A stretch of DNA of 64,000 nucleotides from Streptomyces sp. DvalAA-43. GTDB taxonomy: Bacteria > Actinomycetota > Actinomycetes > Streptomycetales > Streptomycetaceae. The stretch lies in assembly GCF_900091725.1 (NCBI RefSeq), contig NZ_FMBW01000071.1, forward strand, positions 496,001 to 560,000. Reading direction: 5' to 3'. Of the stretch, positions 1 through 7,914 are shown piece by piece. The notes below the pieces were generated by a model. That model worked only from the letters and a program-made list of their open reading frames with translations, was not told where the DNA came from and searched no databases. A program made the translations under genes and the position numbers. Position 1 is the stretch's first letter. Each line of letters starts with the position of its first letter.

Positions 1-277
1 TATTCAGGAAGGGCTCCCAGGAGGCTCACGCGGGCCTTGAGCGCTTCGACCTGTCAACCTCCCGCTACCGTGAGGGACGCCCCATTCTCAGCGCGTGGTT
101 CCAACCACCGCATACCCGCACAACACGGATCCGACGGACAGCGCTCCACATGGACGGCACCGCACCGCGAGGGGGCCTCGTCCGGGTACGGAACGGGGGC
201 CCGCGCAGCACCGGAAAGCGGCCGCAGGCCACCCCTCGAACAGCCCGGAGCCAGTCAGGAACCAGGAAAAGACCAGC
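1..277. other. Left-edge intergenic region
   Basis: No supported gene lies here. It is downstream of the DUF721 gene on the minus strand. In streptomycetes the next gene in this direction is usually gyrB, so this is probably the gyrB leader, but no gyrB start codon or GyrB-like peptide is visible before the edge. A TTGACA-like hexamer occurs on the minus strand near 50-57, without a convincing -10 partner. Confidence 0.4.
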
Positions 278-826
278 TCAGCCGTAGGTGTCGCCAGGGC
301 CGATGCTCCCCGGCGCGCGCAGCGGACCGAACCTGCGCTGCGGACCGCCGGGCCCCAGCACCTTGATCAACCGCACCGTGCCCTGCCCCAGATCCGCGTT
401 CAGCCGGGCCACCAGCTGAGGCGCCAGCAACCGCAGCTGCGTCGCCCACGCCGTCGAGTCGCACTGCACCGTCAGCACCCGCTCGTCCGGATCCTCGTCG
501 TACCGCAGCGGCACACAATGATTGGCCAGATTTTCACCGACGATCTGCGGCCAGCGCCCCATCACCCCGCCCACCGCGGCCGGGGTCTCCCAGCCCCGCT
601 CGGTGATCAGCCGGTTGATCGCGGAGCCCAGCGGCAACGGATCACGCCCATCGGCCCGCGCACCCGACCGCAGCCCGCCGCCCCGCCTGGCCTGCTTCTT
701 CTGCTGCGCGGCAGCACCACGCGCCCGCGCCTGCTCCTTGGCCGCGCGCAGGGCCACCCGCGCCAGATCGACCCCCGAAGGCTCCGGGGCCTTCCCCTCA
801 CCGGACCCCTCGCCGTGGCCGCTCAC
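278..826 (-). CDS. DUF721 family protein (recF-linked)
   Basis: A 182-residue protein of the DUF721 family, small proteins of unknown biochemical role usually encoded directly after recF in Actinobacteria. The N-terminal half is Arg/Ala-rich and low complexity. The conserved part (residues ~70-165) contains the GRWPQIVGENLANHC and LTVQCDSTAWATQLRLL stretches typical of the family, which resembles a nucleic-acid-binding fold. The GTG start overlaps the recF stop by four bases (GTGA), so translation is probably coupled to recF. A link to DNA replication or repair is inferred only from this position. The family assignment is firm and the function is unknown. Confidence 0.9.
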   Translation of the reverse strand: MSGHGEGSGEGKAPEPSGVDLARVALRAAKEQARARGAAAQQKKQARRGGGLRSGARADGRDPLPLGSAINRLITERGWETPAAVGGVMGRWPQIVGENLANHCVPLRYDEDPDERVLTVQCDSTAWATQLRLLAPQLVARLNADLGQGTVRLIKVLGPGGPQRRFGPLRAPGSIGPGDTYG

Positions 827-1953
827 AGCCGCTCCACCTCACCCGCGGACACCGCGTACCGCGCCCCCGCCAGCACCCCCGGGACGTCGTCGTCCACCGC
901 GGCCGTCACCAGCACCTGCTCACCCGGGGCCACCAGCTCCGCCAGCCGCTCACGGCGCCGCGCGTCCAGCTCCGCGAAGACGTCGTCCAGCACCAGCACC
1001 GGCTCATTGCCCTCGCCGCGCAGCAGATCGTACGAGGCCAGCCGCAGCGCCAACGCGTACGACCAGGACTCGCCGTGGCTCGCGTACCCCTTGGCCGGCA
1101 TGCCCCGCAACCCGAGCAGCAGATCGTCACGGTGCGGACCGACCAGCGTCACGCCCCGCTCGATCTCCTGCTTGCGGACCTCCGCCAGGGCCGCGATCAA
1201 CTGCTCGTACAGCTCCTCGCGGGTACGGGCGGACTCCACGTCCGCCCCGACCGAGCTGCGGTACTCCAAGGCCAGCGGGCCGCCGCCCGGCGCGACGTCC
1301 CCGTACGCCTTGTCCGCCAGCGGCTGCAGGGTCGCGATCAGATCCAGCCGCTGAGCCAGCAGCTCCGCGCCCACCCGGCCCAGATGCTGGTCCCATACGT
1401 CGAGCGTGGACAGGTCCATCGACCTGCCGCCGTGCCGACGCGCCATCGCCGCCGACTTCAGCAGGGTGTTGCGCTGCTTCAGCACCCGCTCGTAGTCCGA
1501 GCGCACCCCCGCCATCCGCGGCGAACGAGCCGTGATCAGCTCGTCGAGAAAGCGCCGGCGCTCCCCGGGATCGCCCTTGACCAGCGCCAGGTCCTCCGGC
1601 GCGAACAGCACCGTGCGTACTATCCCCAGCACGTCACGCGGCCTGACCTGCGACGATCGATTGATACGCGCCCGATTGGCCTTGCCGGGATTGAGCTCCA
1701 GCTCGATCAGCTGCGAACGCTCGCCCTGCGTCACGGCGGCGCGGACGACGGCCCGCTCCGCGCCCATCCGCACCAGCGGAGCGTCGGAGGAGACCCGGTG
1801 GCTGCCGAGCGTCGCGAGATAGCCGACCGCCTCCACCAGATTCGTCTTGCCCTGGCCGTTGGCCCCCACGAACGCGGTGACGCCCGGTTCGAGAGGTACC
1901 TCGACCCGGGCGTACGAGCGGAAGTCGGCCAGCGAGAGATGCGTGACATGCAT
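823..1953 (-). CDS. recF: DNA replication/repair protein RecF
   Basis: RecF is an SMC-like ATPase that binds gapped DNA with RecO and RecR and helps load RecA. The 376-residue product begins MHVTHLSLADFRSY, has a Walker A (GANGQGKTN, residues ~30-38) and a C-terminal Walker B region (LVLDDVFAELD, ~320-330), and is of normal family length. The frame is open about 38 codons further upstream, but the ATG at 1953 gives the family N-terminus, so I chose it. A hairpin (1998-2027) separates it from gnd. The downstream DUF721 gene overlaps its stop codon. Confidence 0.96.
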   Translation of the reverse strand: MHVTHLSLADFRSYARVEVPLEPGVTAFVGANGQGKTNLVEAVGYLATLGSHRVSSDAPLVRMGAERAVVRAAVTQGERSQLIELELNPGKANRARINRSSQVRPRDVLGIVRTVLFAPEDLALVKGDPGERRRFLDELITARSPRMAGVRSDYERVLKQRNTLLKSAAMARRHGGRSMDLSTLDVWDQHLGRVGAELLAQRLDLIATLQPLADKAYGDVAPGGGPLALEYRSSVGADVESARTREELYEQLIAALAEVRKQEIERGVTLVGPHRDDLLLGLRGMPAKGYASHGESWSYALALRLASYDLLRGEGNEPVLVLDDVFAELDARRRERLAELVAPGEQVLVTAAVDDDVPGVLAGARYAVSAGEVERL

Positions 1954-1997
1954 GGGTGTACGCCGACCTTCCCGGCTTCCTGCTCCGTGCTTCGTGG

Positions 1998-2027
1998 GGC
2001 GGACCGGACGTCTGGGCCCGGTCCGCC
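1998..2027 (-). terminator. Hairpin between gnd and recF
   Basis: Perfect 10-bp inverted repeat (GGCGGACCGG / CCGGTCCGCC) with a 10-base loop in the 85-bp gap after the gnd stop. Its position suits a factor-independent terminator or attenuator that limits read-through from gnd into recF. There is no clear U-tract, as is common in streptomycetes. Confidence 0.55.
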
Positions 2028-2038
2028 TCCCGTTGCGG

Positions 2039-2917
2039 TTACTTCTTGTTCTCGACCGCGTGGCCACCGAACTGGTTGCGCAACGCGGCGATCATCTTCA
2101 TCTGCGGGGAGTCGTCCTGGCGCGAGGCGAAACGCGCGAAGAGCGACGCGGTGATCGCGGGCAGCGGCACCGCGTTGTCGATCGCGGCCTCCACCGTCCA
2201 CCGGCCCTCGCCGGAGTCGGCGGCGTAGCCGCGGAGCTTGTCGAGGTGCTCGTCGTCGTCCAGCGCGTTGACCGCCAGGTCGAGCAGCCAGGAGCGGATG
2301 ACCGTGCCCTCCTGCCAGGAGCGGAAGACCTCGCGCACATCGGTGACGGAGTCGACCTTCTCCAGGAGCTCCCAGCCCTCGGCGTAGGCCTGCATCATGG
2401 CGTACTCGATGCCGTTGTGGACCATCTTCGCGAAGTGGCCGGCGCCGACCTTGCCCGCGTGCACGGAACCGAAGTCGCCCTCGGGCTTCAGCGCGTCGAA
2501 GACCGGCTGGACCTTCGCCACGTTCTCGGCGTCGCCGCCATACATCAGCGCGTAGCCGTTCTCCAGGCCCCAGACGCCGCCGGAGACGCCGCAGTCCACG
2601 AAGCCGATGCCCTTGATGCCCAGCTCGACGGCGTGCTTCTCGTCGTCGGTCCAGCGGGAGTTCCCGCCGTCCACGACGATGTCGCCGGGCGAGAGGAGAC
2701 CGGCGAGCTCGTCGATCGTGGCCTGGGTCGGGGCACCGGCCGGAACCATCACCCAGATGACCCGGGGACCCTTCAGCTTGCCCACAAGCTCTTCGAGGCT
2801 GTGGACATCGGAGACGTCCGGGTTGCGGTCGTAACCGATGACGGTGTGGCCTGCGCGGCGGATGCGCTCGCGCATGTTGCCGCCCATCTTGCCGAGGCCG
2901 ACGAGACCGAGCTCCAT
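2039..2917 (-). CDS. gnd: 6-phosphogluconate dehydrogenase (decarboxylating), short type
   Basis: Oxidises 6-phosphogluconate to ribulose 5-phosphate and CO2 in the pentose phosphate pathway. The 292-residue length marks the short, YqeC-type family that often prefers NAD+. The N-terminal Rossmann motif is GLVGLGKMGGNM (residues 4-15). VDGGNSRWTDD (~93-103) and the DCGVSGGVWG substrate-binding loop (~120) are present, as is the HNGIEYAMMQAYAEGW helix carrying the catalytic region. It sits between dnaN and recF and is flanked by hairpins on both sides, so it may be an independent transcription unit inside the replication operon. Cofactor preference is inferred. Confidence 0.94.
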   Translation of the reverse strand: MELGLVGLGKMGGNMRERIRRAGHTVIGYDRNPDVSDVHSLEELVGKLKGPRVIWVMVPAGAPTQATIDELAGLLSPGDIVVDGGNSRWTDDEKHAVELGIKGIGFVDCGVSGGVWGLENGYALMYGGDAENVAKVQPVFDALKPEGDFGSVHAGKVGAGHFAKMVHNGIEYAMMQAYAEGWELLEKVDSVTDVREVFRSWQEGTVIRSWLLDLAVNALDDDEHLDKLRGYAADSGEGRWTVEAAIDNAVPLPAITASLFARFASRQDDSPQMKMIAALRNQFGGHAVENKK

Positions 2918-2983
2918 CAGAGATTCCTTAAGCGTTGTGCCGATTCGTACCCAAGGACGAGCCTACGCCCGGCCGGGGACGGA

Positions 2984-3019
2984 CCGGCGGGCATGCTCGG
3001 CGCCGAGCATGCCCGCCGG
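2984..3019. terminator. 36-bp perfect palindrome between dnaN and gnd
   Basis: A spacer-free perfect palindrome: CCGGCGGGCATGCTCGGC followed by its exact reverse complement. It lies 29 bases past the dnaN stop. In RNA it would form a very stable hairpin, so a terminator for dnaN is the simplest reading. It could also be a binding site, since the DNA itself is two-fold symmetric. Confidence 0.6.
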
Positions 3020-3048
3020 GATCCGTCATGACAGGACCGACGACCGGA

Positions 3049-4179
3049 TCAGCCGGAGAGGCGGACCGGCATGATCAGGTACTTGTACGCGTCGTCCGCC
3101 TCGGCGTCCACGGCCGGGCGGCCGCTGAGCAGCGCGGGCTTGGTGGACGTCGTGAAGGAGAGCTGGGCGACCGGGGAGTCGATCGCGCTCAGTCCGTCCA
3201 GCAGGAAGGTCGGGTTGAAGGCGATCGAGATGTCGTCGCCCTCCAGCACCGCGTCGACCCGCTCCACAGCCTGTGCGTCGTCGCTGGAACCCGCCTCCAG
3301 GATCAGTACGCCCTGCTCGAAGCTGAGCCGCACCGGGGTGTTCCGCTCGGCGACGAGGGCCACACGCTTGACGGCCTCGACGAACGGCGCCGTCTCGATG
3401 ACCGCGACCGAGTTGAACTCGGTGGGGAAGAGCGTGCGGTACTTCGGCAGATCGCCTTCGAGCAGTCGCGTGGTCGTACGTCGGCCCGCGCCCTCGAAAC
3501 CGATCAGCCCCTCACCGGCACCCGAGCCGGACAGCGCCAGGGTCACCGTGTCACCGCTGGTCAGGGCCTTGGCGGTGTCCAGGAGCGTCTTGGCGGGCAC
3601 CAGGGCGACAGCCGAGGCGTCCGGGTTCTCCGGCTTCCAGAGGAACTCGCGGACCGCGAAGCGGTAGCGGTCGGTCGAGGCCAGGGTGACGGTGTCGCCC
3701 TCGATCTCGATCCGTACACCGGTCAGCACCGGCAGCGTGTCGTCGCGGCCCGCGGCGATGGCGACCTGGGCGGCGGCGGAGGCGAAGACCTCGCCGGGGA
3801 CCGTGCCGGTCGCGGTCGGCATCTCGGGAAGCGCCGGGTACTCCTCCACAGGAAGGGTGTGGAGGGTGAATCGCGAGGAGCCGCAGACCACGGTCGCCCG
3901 TACACCGTCTGTGGAAATCTCCACCGGACGGTTGGGGAGGGCGCGGCAGATGTCGGCGAGCAGCCGGCCGGAGACCAGCACCGTGCCGTCCTCCTCGACC
4001 TCCGCGTCCACCGAGACCCGGGCCGAGACCTCGTAGTCGAAGCTGGAGAAGCTGAGGGCCCCGTCCTCAGCCTTCAGCAGAAGGCCCGCGAGAACGGGCG
4101 CCGGCGGACGGGCCGGGAGGCTACGGGCCACCCAGGCCACAGCCTCCGCGAGTACATCGCGCTCCACCCGGATCTTCAC
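3049..4179 (-). CDS. dnaN: DNA polymerase III subunit beta (sliding clamp)
   Basis: Ring-shaped clamp that tethers the replicative polymerase to DNA. The product has 376 residues, the usual length, and three repeated clamp domains (~1-125, 126-255, 256-376). It begins MKIRVERDVLAEAVAWVARSL and ends with the YLIMPVRL motif that forms part of the hydrophobic client pocket. The open frame runs much further upstream into oriC, but the GTG at 4179 yields the standard N-terminus. It is transcribed leftwards, away from oriC, with the DnaA-box cluster just upstream. Confidence 0.96.
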   Translation of the reverse strand: MKIRVERDVLAEAVAWVARSLPARPPAPVLAGLLLKAEDGALSFSSFDYEVSARVSVDAEVEEDGTVLVSGRLLADICRALPNRPVEISTDGVRATVVCGSSRFTLHTLPVEEYPALPEMPTATGTVPGEVFASAAAQVAIAAGRDDTLPVLTGVRIEIEGDTVTLASTDRYRFAVREFLWKPENPDASAVALVPAKTLLDTAKALTSGDTVTLALSGSGAGEGLIGFEGAGRRTTTRLLEGDLPKYRTLFPTEFNSVAVIETAPFVEAVKRVALVAERNTPVRLSFEQGVLILEAGSSDDAQAVERVDAVLEGDDISIAFNPTFLLDGLSAIDSPVAQLSFTTSTKPALLSGRPAVDAEADDAYKYLIMPVRLSG

Positions 4180-4349
4180 CGGAACCGCCTCCTGCTGTTG
4201 CTCGCTCGCCCTGCTGGCCTTCGTCGTCTGAATCGGGTCTCCCACCACTGGGGCAGGAAGGACGCCGGGGACCAGTCTGACGTACGGCACCGACACTCGG
4301 TGCTGCTCGGGGTCAAGTCGCGACAAGAGGTTCGGAGAGCTCCGGCGCC

Positions 4350-4930
4350 GAGTTGTGCACAGGCCCCACTTCGAAGCGGATTCCGGGCTAACTCTATGTG
4401 GCAGTAGTAGTAGGGCCTGTGGAAACCGTGGATAACGTCGTTTCCGCAGGTCAATCCCGGTTTTTTGTCCACCGACCCTGTGGGTGGCACCGGTGGACAA
4501 CACGGCGCTTCTGTGGACACGCGAAAGTTCTGCACACCCGATGCACAGGACAGGGGGGTTTCTCCCCAGGGCTGTCCCCAGCTTTACCCAGGTTCCCCAC
4601 AGCCCAACCGACCCTCTTGGTGTGACGCCTTTCACTCGGTGCGGTGAAAGGTGGTGCCGCGTTGCCGAACAGTGGACAGAGGTGTGGAGAAGCCCCTCGA
4701 AGCTGGGGACAACAGAGCTCGGTCTGTGGGCTGCCGGTGGACAACATCATCCGCGCCCTGTGGACGAATATTTTGTCCACAGGCTGTGGATCATTGTTGA
4801 CCACAAATCCCCAGGCCCTTGACCTGGCCTGATGGAGTATCGGCAGTCGCCCCTGTGGAAGCAATATGGACAACTTCCGGATCCCCAGGCTGTGGAGGGG
4901 AAAAACTCCCCAGATCTGTGGAGAACGGCT
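4350..4930. other. oriC: Replication origin oriC (DnaA-box cluster)
   Basis: About 17 DnaA boxes in both orientations lie in the dnaN-dnaA gap. The perfect TTGTCCACA is at 4773-4781(+). TTGTCCACC occurs at 4465-4473(+), 4492-4500(-) and 4736-4744(-). Others include GTGTCCACA 4512-4520(-), TTCTCCACA 4683-4691(-) and 4917-4925(-), TCGTCCACA 4759-4767(-), TGATCCACA 4785-4793(-), TTGACCACA 4797-4805(+), TTATCCACG 4427-4435(-), TTGTCCATA 4865-4873(-) and TTGTGCACA 4353-4361(+). This arrangement matches known Streptomyces origins, which have many boxes and no obvious AT-rich 13-mers. The densest group is 4736-4805. Confidence 0.93.
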
Positions 4931-5005
4931 GGTCAGCGGCAGGTATTCGAACACCGCGGTGGTGTCGGAGCGTTGGCGGCGGACCTCGGGGCGGGGCGCA
5001 ACGGG

Positions 5006-5071
5006 CTCGGAAGGCGTTCGGAGAGGGTTCCAAGGGGGTTCGGAGGGGGCTCGGAGAGGGTTCGGAGCGGG
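5006..5071. repeat. Six 11-bp G-rich tandem repeats beside oriC
   Basis: Six consecutive 11-bp units at 5006, 5017, 5028, 5039, 5050 and 5061, consensus YTCGGAGRGGG. The unit starting at 5028 is the most diverged (TTCCAAGGGGG). They lie between the DnaA boxes and the dnaA stop codon. The period is not a multiple of three and no frame there resembles a gene. The plus strand also has runs of three to five G separated by 6-8 bases, compatible with a G-quadruplex. Further GGCGGT-rich sequence continues to about 5130. Confidence 0.85.
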
Positions 5072-5204
5072 CGGCGGGCGGTCTCCAGAGGCTCCTGGGC
5101 GGTTCTCAGGCGGTCCCCAGGCGGCTTCCGGGCAGCGAAAAGGGCGCCCGAGGAGCCCGTGAGGGCCCTTCGAGCGCCCTTGCGGCGCGTACGACGGCGG
5201 TCCG

Positions 5205-7016
5205 TCAGCCGTTCTTGATGCGGTTGGTGAGCTCGGTGACCTGGTTGTAGATGGAGCGCCGCTCCGCCATCAGCGCGCGGATCTTCCGGTCCGCGTGCAT
5301 CACCGTCGTATGGTCGCGGCCGCCGAACTGCGCACCGATCTTGGGCAGCGAGAGATCGGTGAGCTCCCGGCAGAGGTACATCGCGATCTGGCGGGCCGTC
5401 ACCAGCACACGGCTGCGCGAGGTTCCGCAGAGATCGTCCACCGTGAGACCGAAGTAGTCCGCGGTCGAGGCCATGATGGCCGTCGCCGTGATCTCCGGGG
5501 CCGAGTCCTCGCCACCCGGGATCAGGTCCTTCAGCACATGCTCGGTCAGCCCGAGGTCCACCGGCTGACGGTTGAGACTGGCGAAGGCCGTGACCCGGAT
5601 CAGCGCCCCCTCCAGCTCCCTGATGTTCCGGGAGATGCGGGAGGCGATGAACTCCAGAACCTCCGGCGGGGCGTTGAGCTGCTCCTGTACCGCCTTCTTG
5701 CGGAGGATCGCGATCCGCGTCTCCAGCTCCGGCGGCTGCACATCGGTGGTCAGCCCCCACTCGAAGCGGTTCCGCAACCGGTCCTCCAGGGTCACCAGCT
5801 GCTTGGGCGGCCGGTCGGAGGACAGCACGATCTGCTTGTTGGCGTTGTGGAGCGTATTGAAGGTGTGGAAGAACTCCTCCTGCGTCGACTCCTTGCTCGC
5901 CAGGAACTGGATGTCGTCGACGAGCAGGATGTCCACATCCCGGTAGCGCTTGCGGAAGGTGTCGCCCTTGCCGTCGCGGATCGAGTTGATGAACTCGTTG
6001 GTGAACTCCTCGGAGCTCACGTACCGCACCCGGGTGCCCGGGTAGAGGCTGCGGGCGTAGTGCCCGATGGCGTGCAGCAGGTGGGTCTTGCCGAGCCCGG
6101 ACTCCCCGTAGATGAAGAGCGGGTTGTACGCCTTGGCGGGGGCCTCGGCGACCGCGACCGCCGCGGCGTGCGCGAATCGGTTGGACGCGCCGATGACGAA
6201 GGTGTCGAAGAGGTACTTCGGATTCAGCCGGGCCGCCGGTTCGCCGGGGCCGGGCGTGGGCGCGGGCTGCGAGCCCATCGGCCCGGAGGCGCCGCCGGGC
6301 CGCCCGGTGCCACCGCCCTGCCGGTGCTGCGGCTGGGGTTCCGGCATGTCGCGGTGGTCGGAGCGCTGCTGCTCGTACCCCTGGCGCTCGGGCGGCTGCG
6401 GGCGGTAGTCGTGCTGCGGCTGCTGGGGGCGGCCGGCGGCGTACGGCTCGCGCCACTGTTCCGCGGGAGCCTCACGGTCCTGGAATCCGCCGAGGCGGGG
6501 CTGCTGCCAGGAGAGGTCCTCCTGGGTGCGCGGCCACGCGCCGGGGTCGGGGCGCTGCTGCTGGTAGTCGGGGTAGGCCGGGCGGGCGGTCGGCATGCCG
6601 TCGTCGGAGGGCCGGTGCCCGTAGCCGTCGTACGCGTCGTTGTGCTGCCGCTCGTCGTGCTGCGGCGGCCCCTGGTAGCGGTGCTGCTGCTGGGGCTGCT
6701 GGGACTGGTGCATCGGCGGCGCGGGCGGGCTCGGCGGTTCGCCCGCGGAGTCGTCGACGGTGATCGCGATGCGGATCGGGCGGCCGCATTCGCGACTCAG
6801 CGTCTCGCTGATGAGCGGCGCGAGCCGGCCCTCCAGGACGCGCTTGCCCCATTCATTGGGGACGGCGAGCAACGCGGTGTCGGCGACCAGGGCGAGCGGC
6901 TGGCAGCGCTCGATCCACTGCTTGTCCTTCGGCTCGATGCCCTGTTGGCCCTCCCCGAGGAGTTGCTCCAGCACTCGTGGCCACACTGCGGCAAGATCGG
7001 CAGGTACGTCAGCCAC
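5205..7016 (-). CDS. dnaA: Chromosomal replication initiator protein DnaA
   Basis: AAA+ initiator that binds DnaA boxes and opens oriC. The GTG at 7016 gives the standard start (ADVPADLAAVWPRVLEQLL) and 603 residues. Domain I covers ~1-90. Domain II is the long, Gln/Pro/Arg-rich linker typical of streptomycetes (~91-255). Domain III carries Walker A (GESGLGKT) and Walker B (LLVDDIQF). Domain IV ends with the DNA-binding signature GGRDHTTVMHADRKI. The leader holds a perfect DnaA box at 7145-7153, consistent with autoregulation. The frame is open 32 codons upstream, but that extension lacks family similarity. Confidence 0.96.
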   Translation of the reverse strand: MADVPADLAAVWPRVLEQLLGEGQQGIEPKDKQWIERCQPLALVADTALLAVPNEWGKRVLEGRLAPLISETLSRECGRPIRIAITVDDSAGEPPSPPAPPMHQSQQPQQQHRYQGPPQHDERQHNDAYDGYGHRPSDDGMPTARPAYPDYQQQRPDPGAWPRTQEDLSWQQPRLGGFQDREAPAEQWREPYAAGRPQQPQHDYRPQPPERQGYEQQRSDHRDMPEPQPQHRQGGGTGRPGGASGPMGSQPAPTPGPGEPAARLNPKYLFDTFVIGASNRFAHAAAVAVAEAPAKAYNPLFIYGESGLGKTHLLHAIGHYARSLYPGTRVRYVSSEEFTNEFINSIRDGKGDTFRKRYRDVDILLVDDIQFLASKESTQEEFFHTFNTLHNANKQIVLSSDRPPKQLVTLEDRLRNRFEWGLTTDVQPPELETRIAILRKKAVQEQLNAPPEVLEFIASRISRNIRELEGALIRVTAFASLNRQPVDLGLTEHVLKDLIPGGEDSAPEITATAIMASTADYFGLTVDDLCGTSRSRVLVTARQIAMYLCRELTDLSLPKIGAQFGGRDHTTVMHADRKIRALMAERRSIYNQVTELTNRIKNG

Positions 7017-7144
7017 AGGGCACGCTCTCTCGCAGGTCCCACGAATGTGTGGTTCTCGGGACGGGATGGGTGGGGACCGGCAGGCAGGAAGAAAAGACCG
7101 GAACTCAGCCACGGTAGTCAGGGCGACCCGCGTGGTTCAAGTTG

Positions 7145-7153
7145 TTGTCCACA
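7145..7153 (+). other. DnaA box in the dnaA leader
   Basis: Perfect consensus TTGTCCACA, 129 bp upstream of the dnaA start. Autoregulation of dnaA through boxes in its promoter is established in Streptomyces. A binding role at this copy is inferred. Confidence 0.75.
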
Positions 7154-7270
7154 GCCTGTGCACAGTGGTGGGGTGCGGTAGAGCCGGTTTGACCGGATGG
7201 CGTAGCCGCGCGTACCGTGACCAGGTCGAGTTGTCGATGGCTGCTGCCGCCTGCCTCCGATGGGCAAAGA

Positions 7271-7289
7271 TCACGATCTGTGATCGTGA
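7271..7289. promoter_or_regulatory. Candidate operator upstream of rpmH
   Basis: Perfect 8-bp inverted repeat TCACGATC / GATCGTGA with a TGT spacer, about 98 bp upstream of the rpmH start. It is not a DnaA box. The shape is that of a dimeric repressor or activator site, and the cognate protein is unknown. Confidence 0.45.
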
Positions 7290-7386
7290 AGCGGTGCACT
7301 AGAGCGTTTACGCGAGTCTCTCGTGGGCGCACGGTGACAGCCAGGCGATGTCCCGCCAACACACGAGTCATTTCTGGAGCCCCCTA

Positions 7387-7524
7387 GTGAGCAAGCGCAC
7401 CTTCCAGCCGAACAACCGTCGTCGCGCGAAGACCCACGGCTTCCGGCTGCGCATGCGCACCCGTGCCGGCCGCGCGATTCTCGCGTCCCGCCGTGGCAAG
7501 GGTCGCGCCAACCTGTCCGCCTGA
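7387..7524 (+). CDS. rpmH: 50S ribosomal protein L34
   Basis: A 45-residue basic protein beginning MSKRTFQPNNRRRAKTHGF and ending GRANLSA, the universal L34 pattern. It assembles into the large ribosomal subunit. The GTG start at 7387 gives the expected length. It heads the rightward block rpmH-rnpA-yidD-yidC-jag-rsmG, an order widely conserved next to bacterial origins. Confidence 0.97.
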   Translation: MSKRTFQPNNRRRAKTHGFRLRMRTRAGRAILASRRGKGRANLSA

Positions 7525-7542
7525 TCGCTTACAGGTCATGAC

Positions 7543-7914
7543 GTGCTGCCTACCGAGAATCGGCTGAGGCGGCGCGAGGACTTCGCGACCGCAGTACGTC
7601 GAGGACGCCGGGCCGGCCGCCCGCTACTCGTCGTTCATCTACGCAGCGGTGCAACGGACCCGCACGTGACTGGGGAGAATGCTCCCCCGCCGCGTGCGGG
7701 TTTCGTTGTCAGCAAAGCCGTGGGTGGAGCGGTCGTCCGCACAGCGGTGAAGCGGAGGCTTCGCCATCTGGTCCGCGAACGGCTTGCCCTGCTGCCCCCC
7801 GGTAGCCTGGTTGTCGTACGAGCGCTGCCCGGATCGGGCGACGCCGACCATGAACAGCTGGCCCGAGACCTGGACGCCGCCTTGCAGCGGCTGCTGGGAG
7901 GGGGCGCGCGATGA
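7543..7914 (+). CDS. rnpA: Ribonuclease P protein component
   Basis: Protein subunit of RNase P, which removes 5' leaders from pre-tRNAs. The product has 123 residues, starts LPTENRLRRREDF, and carries the RNR-type helix AVVRTAVKRRLRHLVRERL (~65-83) that contacts the RNA subunit. It starts 18 bp after rpmH with GTG, and its stop overlaps the yidD start (ATGA), indicating coupled translation. Confidence 0.96.
   Translation: MLPTENRLRRREDFATAVRRGRRAGRPLLVVHLRSGATDPHVTGENAPPPRAGFVVSKAVGGAVVRTAVKRRLRHLVRERLALLPPGSLVVVRALPGSGDADHEQLARDLDAALQRLLGGGAR

Larger units (their letters stand above)
7017..7386. promoter_or_regulatory. dnaA-rpmH divergent intergenic region
   Basis: A 370-bp region between divergently transcribed dnaA and rpmH. 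It holds a perfect DnaA box (TTGTCCACA, 7145-7153) followed by a weaker TGTGCACAG, and a perfect inverted repeat TCACGATC-TGT-GATCGTGA at 7271-7289. The promoters for both genes must lie here. I could not assign -35/-10 elements with confidence. Confidence 0.7.

Noticed and set aside
4180..4635. N-terminal extension of DnaN into oriC
   Set aside because: The frame is open, but the region is packed with DnaA boxes and the standard clamp N-terminus begins at 4179.
5133..5180. dnaA terminator from AAGGGCGC / GCGCCCTT
   Set aside because: The arms are eight bases long with about 32 bases between, and the surrounding repeats give many equivalent pairings.
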